In this document: positions 50,359-60,667 of the stretch, piece after piece
How positions within the stretch are numbered: the first letter of the stretch is position 1
Layout: the number at the start of each line of letters is the position of its first letter
From: CAVQJU01 sp963729215
GTDB taxonomy: Bacteria; Acidobacteriota; Vicinamibacteria; Vicinamibacterales; CAVVIG01
DNA: 64,000 nt
Reading direction: 5' to 3'
Assembly: GCA_963729215.1 (NCBI GenBank)
Contig: CAVSND010000031.1
Coordinates: forward strand, 1-64,000
Notes under the pieces: generated by a model
What the model was told of the DNA's origin: nothing
What the model saw: only the letters and a program-made list of their open reading frames with translations
Database searches by the model: none
Position numbers and translations under genes: made by a program

Positions 50359-51950
50359 TTCGCGAGTCCCAGTCCGCGCAGCGTGTTGCGCGCTTCGATC
50401 AGGCCGTAGCCGTACGTGTTGTCGCGCCCCTTGTCGCCCAGGTCAGTGGAGAATTTCTCGAGCGCGGCCTCGATCGCGGCGGGGTTCTTGATGCCCTGCT
50501 GCATCAGCATCGCGGCGAGTCCGGACACATGCGGCGTGGCTTGCGACGTGCCGACATAACCGATGTAGGCGAGCACATCGAAGCGTGGCGGTCCGTAGAG
50601 AGACGGGGGCAGCAGAAAGGTGTCGGTCAGCGTGAAATCGTACGTCTGCTGCCAGACGTACCCGTTGTTGCCGAAACCACGATCCGTCCCCCCAGGCGCC
50701 GAGAGCTCGATGTAGCTTCCCGTGCTGGAGTAGTGCGCGTGCTGTTTTGCGGGATCGACGGCAGCCACAGAAACGGCGCCCTGCACGCGCGAGGCGATCT
50801 CGGCGAGAACCTCGGTCGGGTTGCCATCCTCGAAGGAGTTGCCGCCGGCGACGGCGATGAAGACGCCCTTGCCCACGGCGTACTTGATCGCGTCCTCGAT
50901 GACCGGAGCCGGGTCTCCCGTCCGTCCGAGGCTCATGTTGATGACGTTGGCGCCGTTGTCGGCCGCGTACCGGATGCCTCGCGCCACGACATCGTCGGTG
51001 CCGAAGGCCGGCGCGCCGAAGATGTCGTCCCACATACTGTCGAGGACTTTCACCGGCATGATCTTGACGTTGAAGGCGACGCCGGCCATCCCGATACCGT
51101 TGTTGGTCAGCTGTCCGACCGTACCGCTCACGTGCGTGCCGTGACCGTCGAAATCGAGTGGGACGTTGTCGTTCCAGATGAAGTCGCGCGGAGCCACGAA
51201 CCGGCTGACCGGCGCCAGCTCGGGCGCCGCCACGAAGTTGAGGGTGAGCGTGCCAAGCGCCGGATAGATCGTGCCCTGGTCATCCCGGAACCCATGGGCC
51301 TGGACGACGGCCGTCGTGTTCGTGTAGGAAACGCCCGTGTCGAGCACGGCGACGACGATGTTGGAGCCGGCCGCCGGCTGAATGTCCCAGGCGCGTTCAA
51401 GGTCGATCAGCGGGAGGTTCCACTGGAGCTCCTTGTAGTACTGATCGTTTGGCACGAAGGTCGGGCGCACCCTGTACGCCGGCTGCGCGTATACGACGTC
51501 GGGCCGCCGCCGCAGTGCCGCGGCCATCGCCTCCGGATCCTCGCCCGGATCGATGCCAACGACGTCGAAATTCGCATATGATGGTCGTTCGGGCACCGCC
51601 GCGGCCCGCGACACTGTGGACATGGCGCGGACGCGCGCGTCCGTGGACATGCCGTCACGGAACTTCACGATGACCCGGCCGGCGATGTAGTGCGCGCCGG
51701 ACATGCCTGTGCGGTCGAGCGTGACGGTCGAGTGGCGCAACGATTCGCGGACCAGCGCCTGGGGCGAGTCCGGCGCATGCGACGTGTCGGACACGACGCC
51801 GCGATCGATCGGCGGAAGAGTACTGGCCGGCAGGAAGGTGCGGACCGCGGCGCCGGCCTGCCCGTGAAGATCGACGCGGCCCGCCAGCGCCGTTGCGATC
51901 GCCGCAACGGTCAGCGTAAGGAAGAAGTTACGAAGAAACGCGCGCGGCAT
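50355..51950 (-). CDS. Subtilisin-like serine protease (peptidase S8)
   Basis: A secreted protease of 531 residues. Signal peptide LTLTVAAIATALAGRV. A propeptide-like domain (about 75-140) has IAGRVIVKFRDGMSTDARVR. The catalytic triad is in order: Asp in VVAVLDTGVSYTN, His in FDGHGTHVSGTVGQ and Ser in VGTSQATPHVSGLAAML; oxyanion Asn in VAGGNSFEDGN. Start ATG at 51950 begins MPRAFLRNFFL. It faces leuC with only 22 bases between start codons. Confidence 0.93.
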   Translation of the reverse strand: MPRAFLRNFFLTLTVAAIATALAGRVDLHGQAGAAVRTFLPASTLPPIDRGVVSDTSHAPDSPQALVRESLRHSTVTLDRTGMSGAHYIAGRVIVKFRDGMSTDARVRAMSTVSRAAAVPERPSYANFDVVGIDPGEDPEAMAAALRRRPDVVYAQPAYRVRPTFVPNDQYYKELQWNLPLIDLERAWDIQPAAGSNIVVAVLDTGVSYTNTTAVVQAHGFRDDQGTIYPALGTLTLNFVAAPELAPVSRFVAPRDFIWNDNVPLDFDGHGTHVSGTVGQLTNNGIGMAGVAFNVKIMPVKVLDSMWDDIFGAPAFGTDDVVARGIRYAADNGANVINMSLGRTGDPAPVIEDAIKYAVGKGVFIAVAGGNSFEDGNPTEVLAEIASRVQGAVSVAAVDPAKQHAHYSSTGSYIELSAPGGTDRGFGNNGYVWQQTYDFTLTDTFLLPPSLYGPPRFDVLAYIGYVGTSQATPHVSGLAAMLMQQGIKNPAAIEAALEKFSTDLGDKGRDNTYGYGLIEARNTLRGLGLAK

Positions 51951-51972
51951 CTTCGTATTGTACTGGAGTCCC

Positions 51973-53361
51973 ATGGCTGAAACGCTTTTCAATAAAGTCT
52001 GGAACGCGCACCGCGTTCGCACATTGGCAAGCGGACAGACACAGTTGTTCATCGGATTGCACCTCGTGCACGAAGTCACGAGCCCGCAGGCGTTCGACAT
52101 GCTGCGCCAGCAGGGTCTGCCCGTCGCGTTTCCGGAGCGCACGGTGGCGACGATCGATCACATCGTGCCCACCAGTTCACAGAAGCGCCCGTTCCTCGAC
52201 GTGATGGCGGAGGAAATGACGGTTGCCCTCGAGCGCAACTGCCGCGACTTCGGCATTCGCCTCTACCTGCCGGACAGCGACGAGCAGGGCATCGTCCACG
52301 TCATCGGCCCGCAGCTCGGCTTGACGCAACCGGGCCTGACCATCGCGTGCGGCGACAGCCACACGTCCACCCACGGCGCATTCGGCGCCATCGCGATGGG
52401 AATCGGCACCTCTCAGGTGCGCGACGTGCTGGCGTCGCAGTGCCTGGCGGTCGAGCCGCTCAAGGTCCGCCGCATCGACGTCAACGGACAGCTCCGTCCG
52501 GGCGTGTTCGCGAAGGACGTGATTCTCACGATCATCCGTCGCCTCGGCGTCCAGGGCGGCGTGGGCTACGCCTACGAATACGGCGGCAGCACGCTCGATC
52601 GCATGACGATGGACGAGCGCATGACGATCTGCAACATGTCCATCGAGGGCGGCGCCCGCGCCGGCTACGTCAACCCGGACGACACGACGTTTGCGTATTT
52701 GAAGGGCCGCAAATTCGCGCCCTCCGGCGCCGCGTGGGAAAAGGCCGTCGCGTGGTGGCGATCGATCGCGTCGGACAGGAATGCGTCGTATGACGACCGC
52801 GTCACGCTCGACGCCGCGTCGATCGAACCGACGGTGACGTGGGGCATCAACCCCGGTCAGGCCATCGGCGTCACCGAGTCGATCCCGGCCGACGCCGACG
52901 CCGAGGCGCTGGCCTACATGGGTTTCACGGCAAGTGCCCCGATTCGAGGGACCAAGATCGACGTGGCCTTCATCGGGTCCTGCACCAACGGCCGGCTCTC
53001 CGACATCGAGGAAGCCGCGCGCATCGTGCGCGGCCACAAGGTGTCGCCGCACGTGAAGGCGCTGATGGTGCCGGGCTCGCGCGCGGTCGCCCGGGAAGCC
53101 GAGAAGCGCGGGCTGCACCAGGTGTTCATCGACGCCGGCTTCGAGTGGCGCGGCGCGGGCTGCTCGATGTGCCTCGCGATGAACCCCGACAAGCTGGAAG
53201 GACGCCAGGTCTGCGCGTCATCGTCCAACAGGAACTTCAAGGGCCGGCAAGGCAGTCCAACCGGCCGCACGCTGTTGATGAGCCCCGCCATGGTGGCGGC
53301 GGCAGCCATCGCCGGCGAAGTGGTGGACGTTCGCACGATGCTCGAGGCGGTGCCGGCATGA
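51973..53361 (+). CDS. leuC: 3-isopropylmalate dehydratase large subunit
   Basis: Aconitase-family 4Fe-4S enzyme of leucine biosynthesis, 462 residues. Cluster cysteines lie in FIGSCTNGRLSDIEEAARIV and GAGCSMCLAMNPDKLEG. Active-site segment ACGDSHTSTHGAFGAIAMGI and the substrate region QGGVGYAYEYGGSTL are intact; ends GEVVDVRTMLEAVPA. Overlaps leuD by 4 bases (ATGA). Normal length. Confidence 0.97.
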   Translation: MAETLFNKVWNAHRVRTLASGQTQLFIGLHLVHEVTSPQAFDMLRQQGLPVAFPERTVATIDHIVPTSSQKRPFLDVMAEEMTVALERNCRDFGIRLYLPDSDEQGIVHVIGPQLGLTQPGLTIACGDSHTSTHGAFGAIAMGIGTSQVRDVLASQCLAVEPLKVRRIDVNGQLRPGVFAKDVILTIIRRLGVQGGVGYAYEYGGSTLDRMTMDERMTICNMSIEGGARAGYVNPDDTTFAYLKGRKFAPSGAAWEKAVAWWRSIASDRNASYDDRVTLDAASIEPTVTWGINPGQAIGVTESIPADADAEALAYMGFTASAPIRGTKIDVAFIGSCTNGRLSDIEEAARIVRGHKVSPHVKALMVPGSRAVAREAEKRGLHQVFIDAGFEWRGAGCSMCLAMNPDKLEGRQVCASSSNRNFKGRQGSPTGRTLLMSPAMVAAAAIAGEVVDVRTMLEAVPA

Positions 53362-53969
53362 GCGCGCAACCAGGTCCCGGCGAAAAAATCACGACTGCTG
53401 TCGGGCGCGGCATCCCGCTGCGCGGCAACGATATCGATACCGACCGCATCATGCCGGCGCGGTTTCTCAAGGTCGTGTCGTTCGAAGGGCTCGAACACCA
53501 TCTCTTCGAGGACGACCGGAAGACGAACCGCGGGCAGCATCCGTTCGGCGACGTGCGCTTCGCGGACGCGTCGATCCTCGTCGTAAACGCAAACTTCGGC
53601 TGCGGATCATCGCGCGAGCATGCCCCGCAAGGCCTTGTGCGCTACGGCATCCGGGCGGTCATCGGCGAGTCGTTTTCGGAGATCTTTCTCGGAAACTCGG
53701 CTGTGCTGGGGCTCCCCTGCTTCACGGCCGATCATGCGTCAATCGAAAAGCTGCAGGCGCTCGTCGAGCAGGCGCCGGACACGCTGATCGAGGCGAACGT
53801 GGAGACCGGCGTCATCAAAGCGGGCGGGTTGACCCTGAACGCATCGGTTCCCGCCACGCTCCGCGATGGGTTCGTCAGCGGCCAGTGGGACCCCACGTCC
53901 ATGCTGCTGGCGAAGTTCGACGATGTGCGCGCCGTCGCGGCACGGCTGCCATACGTCGCAGGATTCTGA
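53358..53969 (+). CDS. leuD: 3-isopropylmalate dehydratase small subunit
   Basis: Partner of LeuC, 203 residues. Conserved segments: GIPLRGNDIDTDRIMPARFLK, NFGCGSSREHAPQGLVRYGI and IGESFSEIFLGNSAVLGLPC, all characteristic. LeuCD isomerise 2- to 3-isopropylmalate. leuA lies about 9 kb downstream rather than adjacent; leuB is not in the window. Confidence 0.97.
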   Translation: MSAQPGPGEKITTAVGRGIPLRGNDIDTDRIMPARFLKVVSFEGLEHHLFEDDRKTNRGQHPFGDVRFADASILVVNANFGCGSSREHAPQGLVRYGIRAVIGESFSEIFLGNSAVLGLPCFTADHASIEKLQALVEQAPDTLIEANVETGVIKAGGLTLNASVPATLRDGFVSGQWDPTSMLLAKFDDVRAVAARLPYVAGF

Positions 53970-53982
53970 TCACACCACGCGC

Positions 53983-54057
53983 CTAAATCCGCCGTCCCGG
54001 GCTGGCGCACGCGACGGCTGCGCCCGCCAGCGCGAGAATGATCAAAGCACGTCTCAT
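53983..54057 (-). CDS. Very short lipoprotein-like ORF
   Basis: A 24-codon frame, MRRALIILALAGAAVACASP then GRRI, resembling a lipoprotein signal with cysteine at residue 17. It overlaps the amidohydrolase stop by 4 bases (ATGA), the coupled-junction type used throughout this window. Entericidin-like peptides are longer. Coding status is uncertain. Confidence 0.3.
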   Translation of the reverse strand: MRRALIILALAGAAVACASPGRRI

Positions 54058-55569
54058 CGTTCAACCTCTTGAGCTGTCTGCTTGCGGAACGGCCGCGTCG
54101 CGCGCCAGAGGATTCGCCCCGCCAGGTACGCGATCAACGCGCCCAGAATCGCGTTCCATGGCCAGCGGAGCAATAGACTCAAGTCGTACTCACCGACCGT
54201 GCCGTTGGTCGCGTCGATCAACGCGTCGGGGTCGTAGGCAACGCCGTCCTTGAAGACCATCTCGACGTTGCGCACGTCGCTGATTCGCGTGGAAGGGTTT
54301 CCACGCACGACGACAACGTCAGCGCGCATGCCGGCGGCGATCGAGCCGAAATCCTTCTCGTGAAGGAACGCCGCGGCATTCGACGTGGCGACCTTGATCG
54401 CGGTTTCTGGACTGAGGCCTGCATCAACCAGGAGTTCCAGTTCGCGCTGGTCCCCAAAGCCGGCGACGACTCCGCCCCAGCCGGTGGGGTCGACTCCGGC
54501 AAGCAGGCGCCCGCCGGCGGCGACGAAGGCGCGCTCGAATTGCATCTCCTTGACCAGCATCCCCATCCACGCGCGCGCTAACGGCGCGTTCGGATCCGAC
54601 CAGTGATCGCGCGCGGCCACGTAGATGCTCCGTATTCCGCTCGAGAAAATGGACAGCGCGCGTGGATCGAGGGACGAGGGCCGGCCCGTGAGGGTCTCGA
54701 GGACCGCCAGCGTCGAGGTGATCGCGACGTTGTGGCGGACAATGTCATCGACCAGGCCCCGAATCTCCGGACCGTTGACATCCATCTGCGACAACTCGTG
54801 GACGACGGCGCCCTGGTTGGGACACTGGTCGGGCTCCTTGTCTGAGTAGAACTCGGTATCGACGAATAGTCCGTGCTCGAGGTTGTCGATGCCCAGCGCG
54901 ACGGCTTCGCGAAAGCCGACGGCGCAGAGGTGTCCGGTGACCTGCAGGCCCCGTTCGTGGGCGGCCTGGATGGCTGCCCCCAGTTCCGAGGAGCGGAGCG
55001 TCGTATAGGCCTTCATCGACGTCGCGCCCGCGTTCGCGGCGTCAATCACCTGCCTGGCAGTCTGGTCGGGACGTGGCTCCGCACCAGCCGCACCGAGATA
55101 CGGGCCGGTGACGTAAATGTGCGGTCCCGGTTCCTTGCCTTGATCGATGCGTTGTTTGAGCCGCACGTCGCCTGTGAGGTCGAGCGTCCCCGCGGTGCGG
55201 ATAGTCGTGACGCCGCTCGCCAGATAGAGCTTCGCGAACGTGGATTGCGACGCCACCATGAGGGTGCCGGACCCGGCACGCTGGACTTCATAGAAGAGGT
55301 GATCGTGCATGCCAACCAGCCCCGGAATCACCGTCCGGCCCGGCAGGTCAATCACTCTGGCATCGGGCGGAACGGGAACCGAACGCGGCGAACCAGCCGC
55401 AGTGATTCGTCCCCGCTGAATCACGATCACCTGGTCGTCGATGCCTGGGCCGCCCCGAGCCGTCGATGATGCGTACGTGCGTGAGCGCCACGATCGGAGC
55501 GTCCAGGCGGATGAACCTGCCGGTTCCACCGAAAACGCAGCTGCCGCTGGCGAGGGCTGCCACGAGCAT
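54054..55569 (-). CDS. Exported amidohydrolase-superfamily protein, one apparent frameshift
   Basis: A metal-dependent hydrolase of about 504 residues. Probable lipoprotein start MLVAALASGSCVFGGTGRF (cysteine about residue 11). N-terminal HVRIIDGSGRP continues as GIDDQVIVIQRGRITAAG once one extra base near 55452 is removed. Metal-site motifs: PGLVGMHDHLFYE (His-x-His), GVTTIRTAGTLDL, a Lys-containing SMKAYTT, QVTGHLCAVGF and LLAGVDPTGWGG. C-terminal hydrophobic helix near the end (NAILGALIAYLAGRILW) suggests membrane anchoring. Substrate unknown; prolidase-like imidazolonepropionase-type amidohydrolases are nearest. Confidence 0.85.
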
Positions 55570-55692
55570 GACAGGCCGGGACCATCGACTGGTGGACCAG
55601 ATTGAGCGGCAGAATGACACGGCGTTGCACTCGCGAGGGGGGCTGTCCTCCTTGTCGGCACGATATACTCGGGGCTTCAGACGGAGGCGCCC

Positions 55693-58459
55693 GTGCGAAT
55701 GTCTCTGAGCCTGTTTTCCGCGTTTCTGGGCGCAGCCCTTCCCGCGTTTTCGCAGACCCTCCCACGCGGAGTCGAACAGAAATCGACCCTGGGCGGCATC
55801 ACCGAATACACGTACCCGAACGGCCTCCGCGTCCTGCTCTTCCCCGATCCCTCGAACCCGAAGGTCACCGTCAACATGACGTACCTCGTGGGGTCGCGTT
55901 TCGAGGGCTACGGCGAGACGGGCATGGCGCACCTGCTCGAGCACCTGAACTACATCCGCTCGACGCACGACCGCGACATCAAGAAGGAGCTGACCGGCCA
56001 CGGCGCCCAGTGGAACGGCAGCACCGATTACGACCGCACCAACTATTTCGAAACCGTCACGGCGACTGACGAGAACCTCCGCTGGGCGCTCGATCTCGAA
56101 GCCGAGCGCATGGTCAACATGCGGATGGAAAAGGCGCTCCTCGACACCGAGATGACGGTGGTCCGCAACGAATTCGAGCGCGGCGAGAACAACATCCAGC
56201 GCGTCCTCGAAGAGCGCGTGCTGGCGACGGCGTTCCTCTGGCACAACTACGGCAAGGCCGTCATCGGATCACGCGTCGATCTGGAGCGCGTGCCCATCGA
56301 TCGCCTGGCGGCGTTCTATCGCAAGTATTACCAGCCCGATAACGCCGTGCTCGTCATCGCCGGCCGATTCGACGCCGCGAAAGCGCTGGCGATGGTGGCC
56401 GGCACCATCGGAACAATCCCGCGTCCCGCGCGCACGCTGGACGTTCCGTACACGATCGAACCTGTCCAGGACGGCGAGCGGTTCGTCGAGCTCAGGCGCG
56501 TCGGCGCGACGCCGGTGCTGGTGGCCGCCTGGCACGGGCCGGCCCTCGCCCATCAGGATGCCGCGGCGCTCGAGGTTCTGGCCGGCGTCATGGTGAGCGG
56601 CGGAGGCGGACGCGGCGGCGGAGCCGGCACCGGCCGCTTGTATAAGGCGCTCGTGGACAGCCGAAAAGCGCTGACGGTCCGCATGAGCGTCGAGGAAATG
56701 CACGACCCGGGCATCGTGACGGCGACCGCCACGCTCGGCAGCGACCAGTCGCTCGACGAAGCGCGCAAGACGATGATGGACACAATCGCCGCGGTGGCGG
56801 GCGATGCCCCGACAGCGGACGAAGTCGCGCGCGCGAAAACCCGGCTCCTGCAAGGCATGGAAACGCGGATGGCGAACTCGCAGCAGGCGGCGCTCGGCCT
56901 GTCCGAAACCATCGCCGCCGGCGACTGGCGCCTGTATTTCGTCAACTACGATCAGATCAAGGCCGTGACACCGGCGGATCTGGTCCGCGTCGCCCGGCTG
57001 TACTTCAAGCCGTCGAACCGGACGGTCGGCTACTTCATTCCGACCCCCGACCCGGATCGGACGGACGTTCCCGCCGCCCCGCAGCCCGACGCGCTCGACA
57101 CGTTCCTGCGGAACTACCGGACCGGGCTCTCCGTCTCGGCCGGCGAAGCGTTCGATTCAACGCCCGCCAACGTCGAGAAGCGGCTGATGCGGTCCACGCT
57201 GCGCAACGGCATGGCGCTCGCCCTGCTGCCGAAGACGTCGCGCGGCGAAACCGTGACGGCCACCATCCAGCTGCGGTTCGGCGACGAGGCCTCGCTGGCC
57301 GGACTCCGGCCCACGGCCGAACTCGCGGGAAGCCTGCTCGGGACGCGCGACAACGAACAAGACGCGCCAGCAGCTCCAGGACGAGATGCTGAAGCTGAAC
57401 GCGCGCATCAACGTCACCGGCGGAGCCGGGCGCGCCGCGGCGACGGTCGCCACGACCGAATCGAACCTCGTTCCGGCCCTGCGGCTCGCCGTCGAGATGC
57501 TGCGCGAGCCGGCGTTCACGGACTCGGACTTCGACCAGGCGCGGAAGCAGCGCGTCGCCGCGCTCGAGGGCAACCGGACCGAGCCGGCCGCGCTCGCGCC
57601 GCTCGCGCTCAGCCGGGCGATGAACACGTTTCCTCGCAGCGACGTCCGGTATGTCGGCACGATCGACGAGCAAATCGAGGACATCAACAAGGTCTCGCTG
57701 GACGACGTGCGCAAATTCCACGCACGGTTCTACGGCGCGTCGCACGGCGAGCTCGTCGCGGTCGGGCAATTCAAGGAGGCCGACGTGCGGGCTGCGGCCG
57801 CCGAGCTTCTCGGCACGTGGTCGACGGGGGCGCCGTACGCACCCTTGACAACGAATTACCAGAAAGCCACGCCCGTCAACCTCAAGATCGAAACCCCGGA
57901 CAAACAGAACGCGACGTTCGATGCGGCGCTCGCCTTCGTCATGTCCGACACCGATCCGGACTACCCGGCGATGGTGCTCGCCAACTACATGTTCGGGGGA
58001 TCGATCACCGGCCGTGCGCCGAATCGTATTCGGAACCGCGAGGGCCTGAGCTACGGCGTCAACTCACGATTCCTGGCAGCCACTCTGGGGAACGCCGCGA
58101 GCTTCGGCGGCACGGCGATCAGCAATCCCGCGAACGCACCGAAAGTGGAAGCGAGCTTCCGCGACGAGCTGGCGAAAACACTGTCGGGCGGGTTCAGCGC
58201 GGACGAGGTCGCCGCCGCCAAGAACGCGCTGCGCGACCAGCGGACGGTCGCGCGATCGCAGGACGCGCAGCTCCTCAATCTCATCGCGACGCGCCAGGAA
58301 TTCGGGCGAACGCTGGCCTGGGACGACCAGCTGGATGCGAAGCTCGAGGCACTGACCCCGGACCAGGTCAATGCCGCGTTCCGCCGGCACGTCAGCCTCG
58401 ATCAGCTCTCGATCGTCAAGGCGGGCGATTTCAAGGCCGTCGGGGCGTACGCGCCGTAG
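55693..58459 (+). CDS. M16-family zinc metalloprotease, two-domain, one apparent frameshift
   Basis: About 921 residues. Signal peptide LFSAFLGAALPAFS. First M16 domain has the inverted zinc motif HLLEHLNYI (His-x-x-Glu-His) near residue 79, with distal Glu in TEMTVVRNEFERGENN. The second M16 domain (from about 500) lacks the motif, as usual in this family. The frame breaks near 57340: SLLGTR continues TTNKTRQQLQDEMLKLNARI when one G is removed. GTG at 55693 has GGAGG at 5-base spacing. Its 3' end overlaps the radical SAM gene on the other strand by 58 bases. Confidence 0.9.
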
Positions 58460-59967
58460 TCGGGCACCTCCACCGACGTCGCGGCCTCGCGTTCGCGCCG
58501 GCGGTGCTCGCGGAACCGATCGAAGGCGGCATGTTCGTCCTCGAGCCCCAGCGCGGACCGCCAGGTCGAGCCCACAAAGGTGTGCTGCAGCATGGCCCGG
58601 CCGTGCCGCAGCACGAAGCCGGGGCTGTGGCGGCACGCCTTCGGCATGTGCCTCAGCTTCATCCAGCGCTCGGCGCGCCAGCGCAGGAACTCCACCTCCC
58701 GCGGCGCCACGTGCTCGGTGCCGACCACGGCCGTGGTGCCGTCGTAGTGCGCGACGTCTTTGTCGACGATCAGGTTCCGGCGCTTGAAATCGTCGGTCAT
58801 CGGCGTCCGCGGATACGGCGTGGGGTGCTGGATGTAGGGCCAGTCCACGTAGCGCCGGGCGAACTCGAGGTTGGCTTCGATCGACTCCCGCGTGTCGTCC
58901 GGGCTCCCCACGATCAGGCCGCCGACCACGTAGATGCCGCTGCGATGCAGGTGTTCGATCGCGGTCACGGCCGCGTTCCCGACCTTCTGGCCGGCGTGGC
59001 GATGCGTGTTCTTCGCGCCGGCCTTGAGGAACGCGAGGTCCGACTCGAGCACGTTCTCGATGCCGAGGAACACGTAGCGGAAACCGGCGCGGCGCATCAG
59101 CGGCGCCAGCCGGGCTCCGTGCTCGGCGAGCGGCGCCGTCATCGCCTGCATGACGTATTCGATGCCCGCCAGTCCGCTCTCGATGATCGCTTCGCAGAGC
59201 GCCTCGAACCGGCGCACGTCCAGCGTGATGTTGTCGTCCACCAGGAAGATCGAGCGGGCGCCGTGGTTGCGTGAATCGACGATGTCGGCCAGCACGCGCT
59301 CGATGGGATACGGGTGAAAATTCCGGCCGCGCATCTCGATGATCGAACAGAAGCTGCAGTCGTAGGTACATCCACGGGACGTTTCCACGACGTCGGCCTG
59401 CCGGCCGAGCACCGTGTATCCCCCGAGCACGCGTGCGCCGCGATTGGGCAGCTGCAGCTCGTCAGACTTGAGCGACGCGACCGGCCGGTTCGCGTTGTGC
59501 ACGAACCCGCCGCCGCGCCGGTACGAAAGCCCGGCGATGGTGCCGGGTTCGGCGCCGGATTCCAGCGCCCGCAGCAGTTCGCGGAACGTGAATTCGCCTT
59601 CCCCGCGCACGAGGAACTCGATCGGCGCACATGGTACGTAGGCTTCGGGCGCGAGGCTCGGGTCGTAGCCGCCGGCCACGATGTGCGCGGCGGGCCGCAG
59701 GCGATGAACCAGTTCGGCCACCTTCATGGCCGTCGCCCGCTGGAATGTCATCACCGAGAGACCGACGACGTCCGGCTTGAGCTCCTGCAGGAGGCGCGCA
59801 ACCGTCGGTCCGACGCGGCCCTGGACGAGGATCAGGTCGGCGATCGACACGCGGTGGTGCCGGTCCACGTTGCCGGCCAGCGAGGCGAGCGCGCCGTTGG
59901 GAATCCTGATGGCCACCGGCGCCATGTGCTCGAACGAGTCCGGCATCGACAGCAGGAGGATGTTCAT
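58402..59967 (-). CDS. B12-binding radical SAM protein
   Basis: A 521-residue protein. N-terminal cobalamin-binding-like Rossmann domain (about 1-150): ILLLSMPDSFEHMAPVAIR, then KPDVVGLSVMTFQRATAMKV and IVAGGYDPSLAPEAYV. The radical SAM domain has the cluster SRGCTYDCSFCSIIEM (Cys-x3-Cys-x2-Cys, about 211-218) and IFLVDDNITLDVRRFEALCE. A C-terminal helical domain follows with RRYVDWPYIQHPTPYPRTP. The family includes methylases and hopanoid/other lipid enzymes; the specific reaction is unknown. Confidence 0.92.
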   Translation of the reverse strand: MNILLLSMPDSFEHMAPVAIRIPNGALASLAGNVDRHHRVSIADLILVQGRVGPTVARLLQELKPDVVGLSVMTFQRATAMKVAELVHRLRPAAHIVAGGYDPSLAPEAYVPCAPIEFLVRGEGEFTFRELLRALESGAEPGTIAGLSYRRGGGFVHNANRPVASLKSDELQLPNRGARVLGGYTVLGRQADVVETSRGCTYDCSFCSIIEMRGRNFHPYPIERVLADIVDSRNHGARSIFLVDDNITLDVRRFEALCEAIIESGLAGIEYVMQAMTAPLAEHGARLAPLMRRAGFRYVFLGIENVLESDLAFLKAGAKNTHRHAGQKVGNAAVTAIEHLHRSGIYVVGGLIVGSPDDTRESIEANLEFARRYVDWPYIQHPTPYPRTPMTDDFKRRNLIVDKDVAHYDGTTAVVGTEHVAPREVEFLRWRAERWMKLRHMPKACRHSPGFVLRHGRAMLQHTFVGSTWRSALGLEDEHAAFDRFREHRRREREAATSVEVPDYGAYAPTALKSPALTIES

Positions 59968-60089
59968 GGCAAAGCCGTCCGCGGTCTGCAGTCAGTCAAC
60001 AACTGGTTAGGAAACCCGAGCGAAAGTCTGTCGGACAGATGTCAGTTTAGAACAAAAGACGGGGTGACAGACGTATTACCATTGAACAC

Positions 60090-60667
60090 ATGCCGCTGCT
60101 GAGCTTCATCGCGTCGGCCCTTCTTCTCTCGCTCGCGGGTTCGGCAGCCCGGCCCGCGACCGCCGATCCTCACGGGCGACGGACACGGACGGCAAATCGT
60201 GGTCGCTCCTCTCGCCGGCTGCGCATGAGTTCGACCTTCTCTTCTTCGTCGCCACCGACTGTCCGATCTCAAATCGCTATGCGCCCGAGATCACCCGTAT
60301 CTGCGCCGACTATCGTGCCCGCGGCGTACGGTGCTTCCTCGTCTATCCGGACACAGGGGCCGACGCCGGGGCGGTCTCGGCGCACAGACGCGACTACGGT
60401 CTGTCTGCCGCGGCGCCGGCGATCATCGATCGTGACCACGCCCTTGTCCGCGCCGTGGGCCCGCGCGTGACGCCAGAGGCTGCTCTGTACTCATCCACCG
60501 GACGCGTCTATCGTGGGCGGATCGACGATTGGTACGTCGACGTCGGCCGTTCGCGCCGTCAGGCGACGCAACACGATCTCAGGCTGCGGATCGACGCGGC
60601 TCTTGCGGGCCGCTCGATTGCCCCGGCCGAAACGGAGGCCGTCGGATGTTTCATCGCCAAACCGTAA
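60090..60667 (+). CDS. Exported redoxin (AhpC/TSA-like), one apparent frameshift
   Basis: About 192 residues. Signal peptide LSFIASALLLSLAGSAARPA; after a missing base near 60175 it continues TDTDGKSWSLLSPAAHEFDL and LFFVATDCPISNRYAPEITR, a thioredoxin-fold active site with a single peroxidatic-type Cys (TDCPISN) and no CxxC. Later RVYRGRIDDWYVDVGRSR and ATQHDLRLRIDAAL. Overlaps the haem c gene by 22 bases, and the two families are a recurring pair in Acidobacteria (recollection). Confidence 0.75.
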
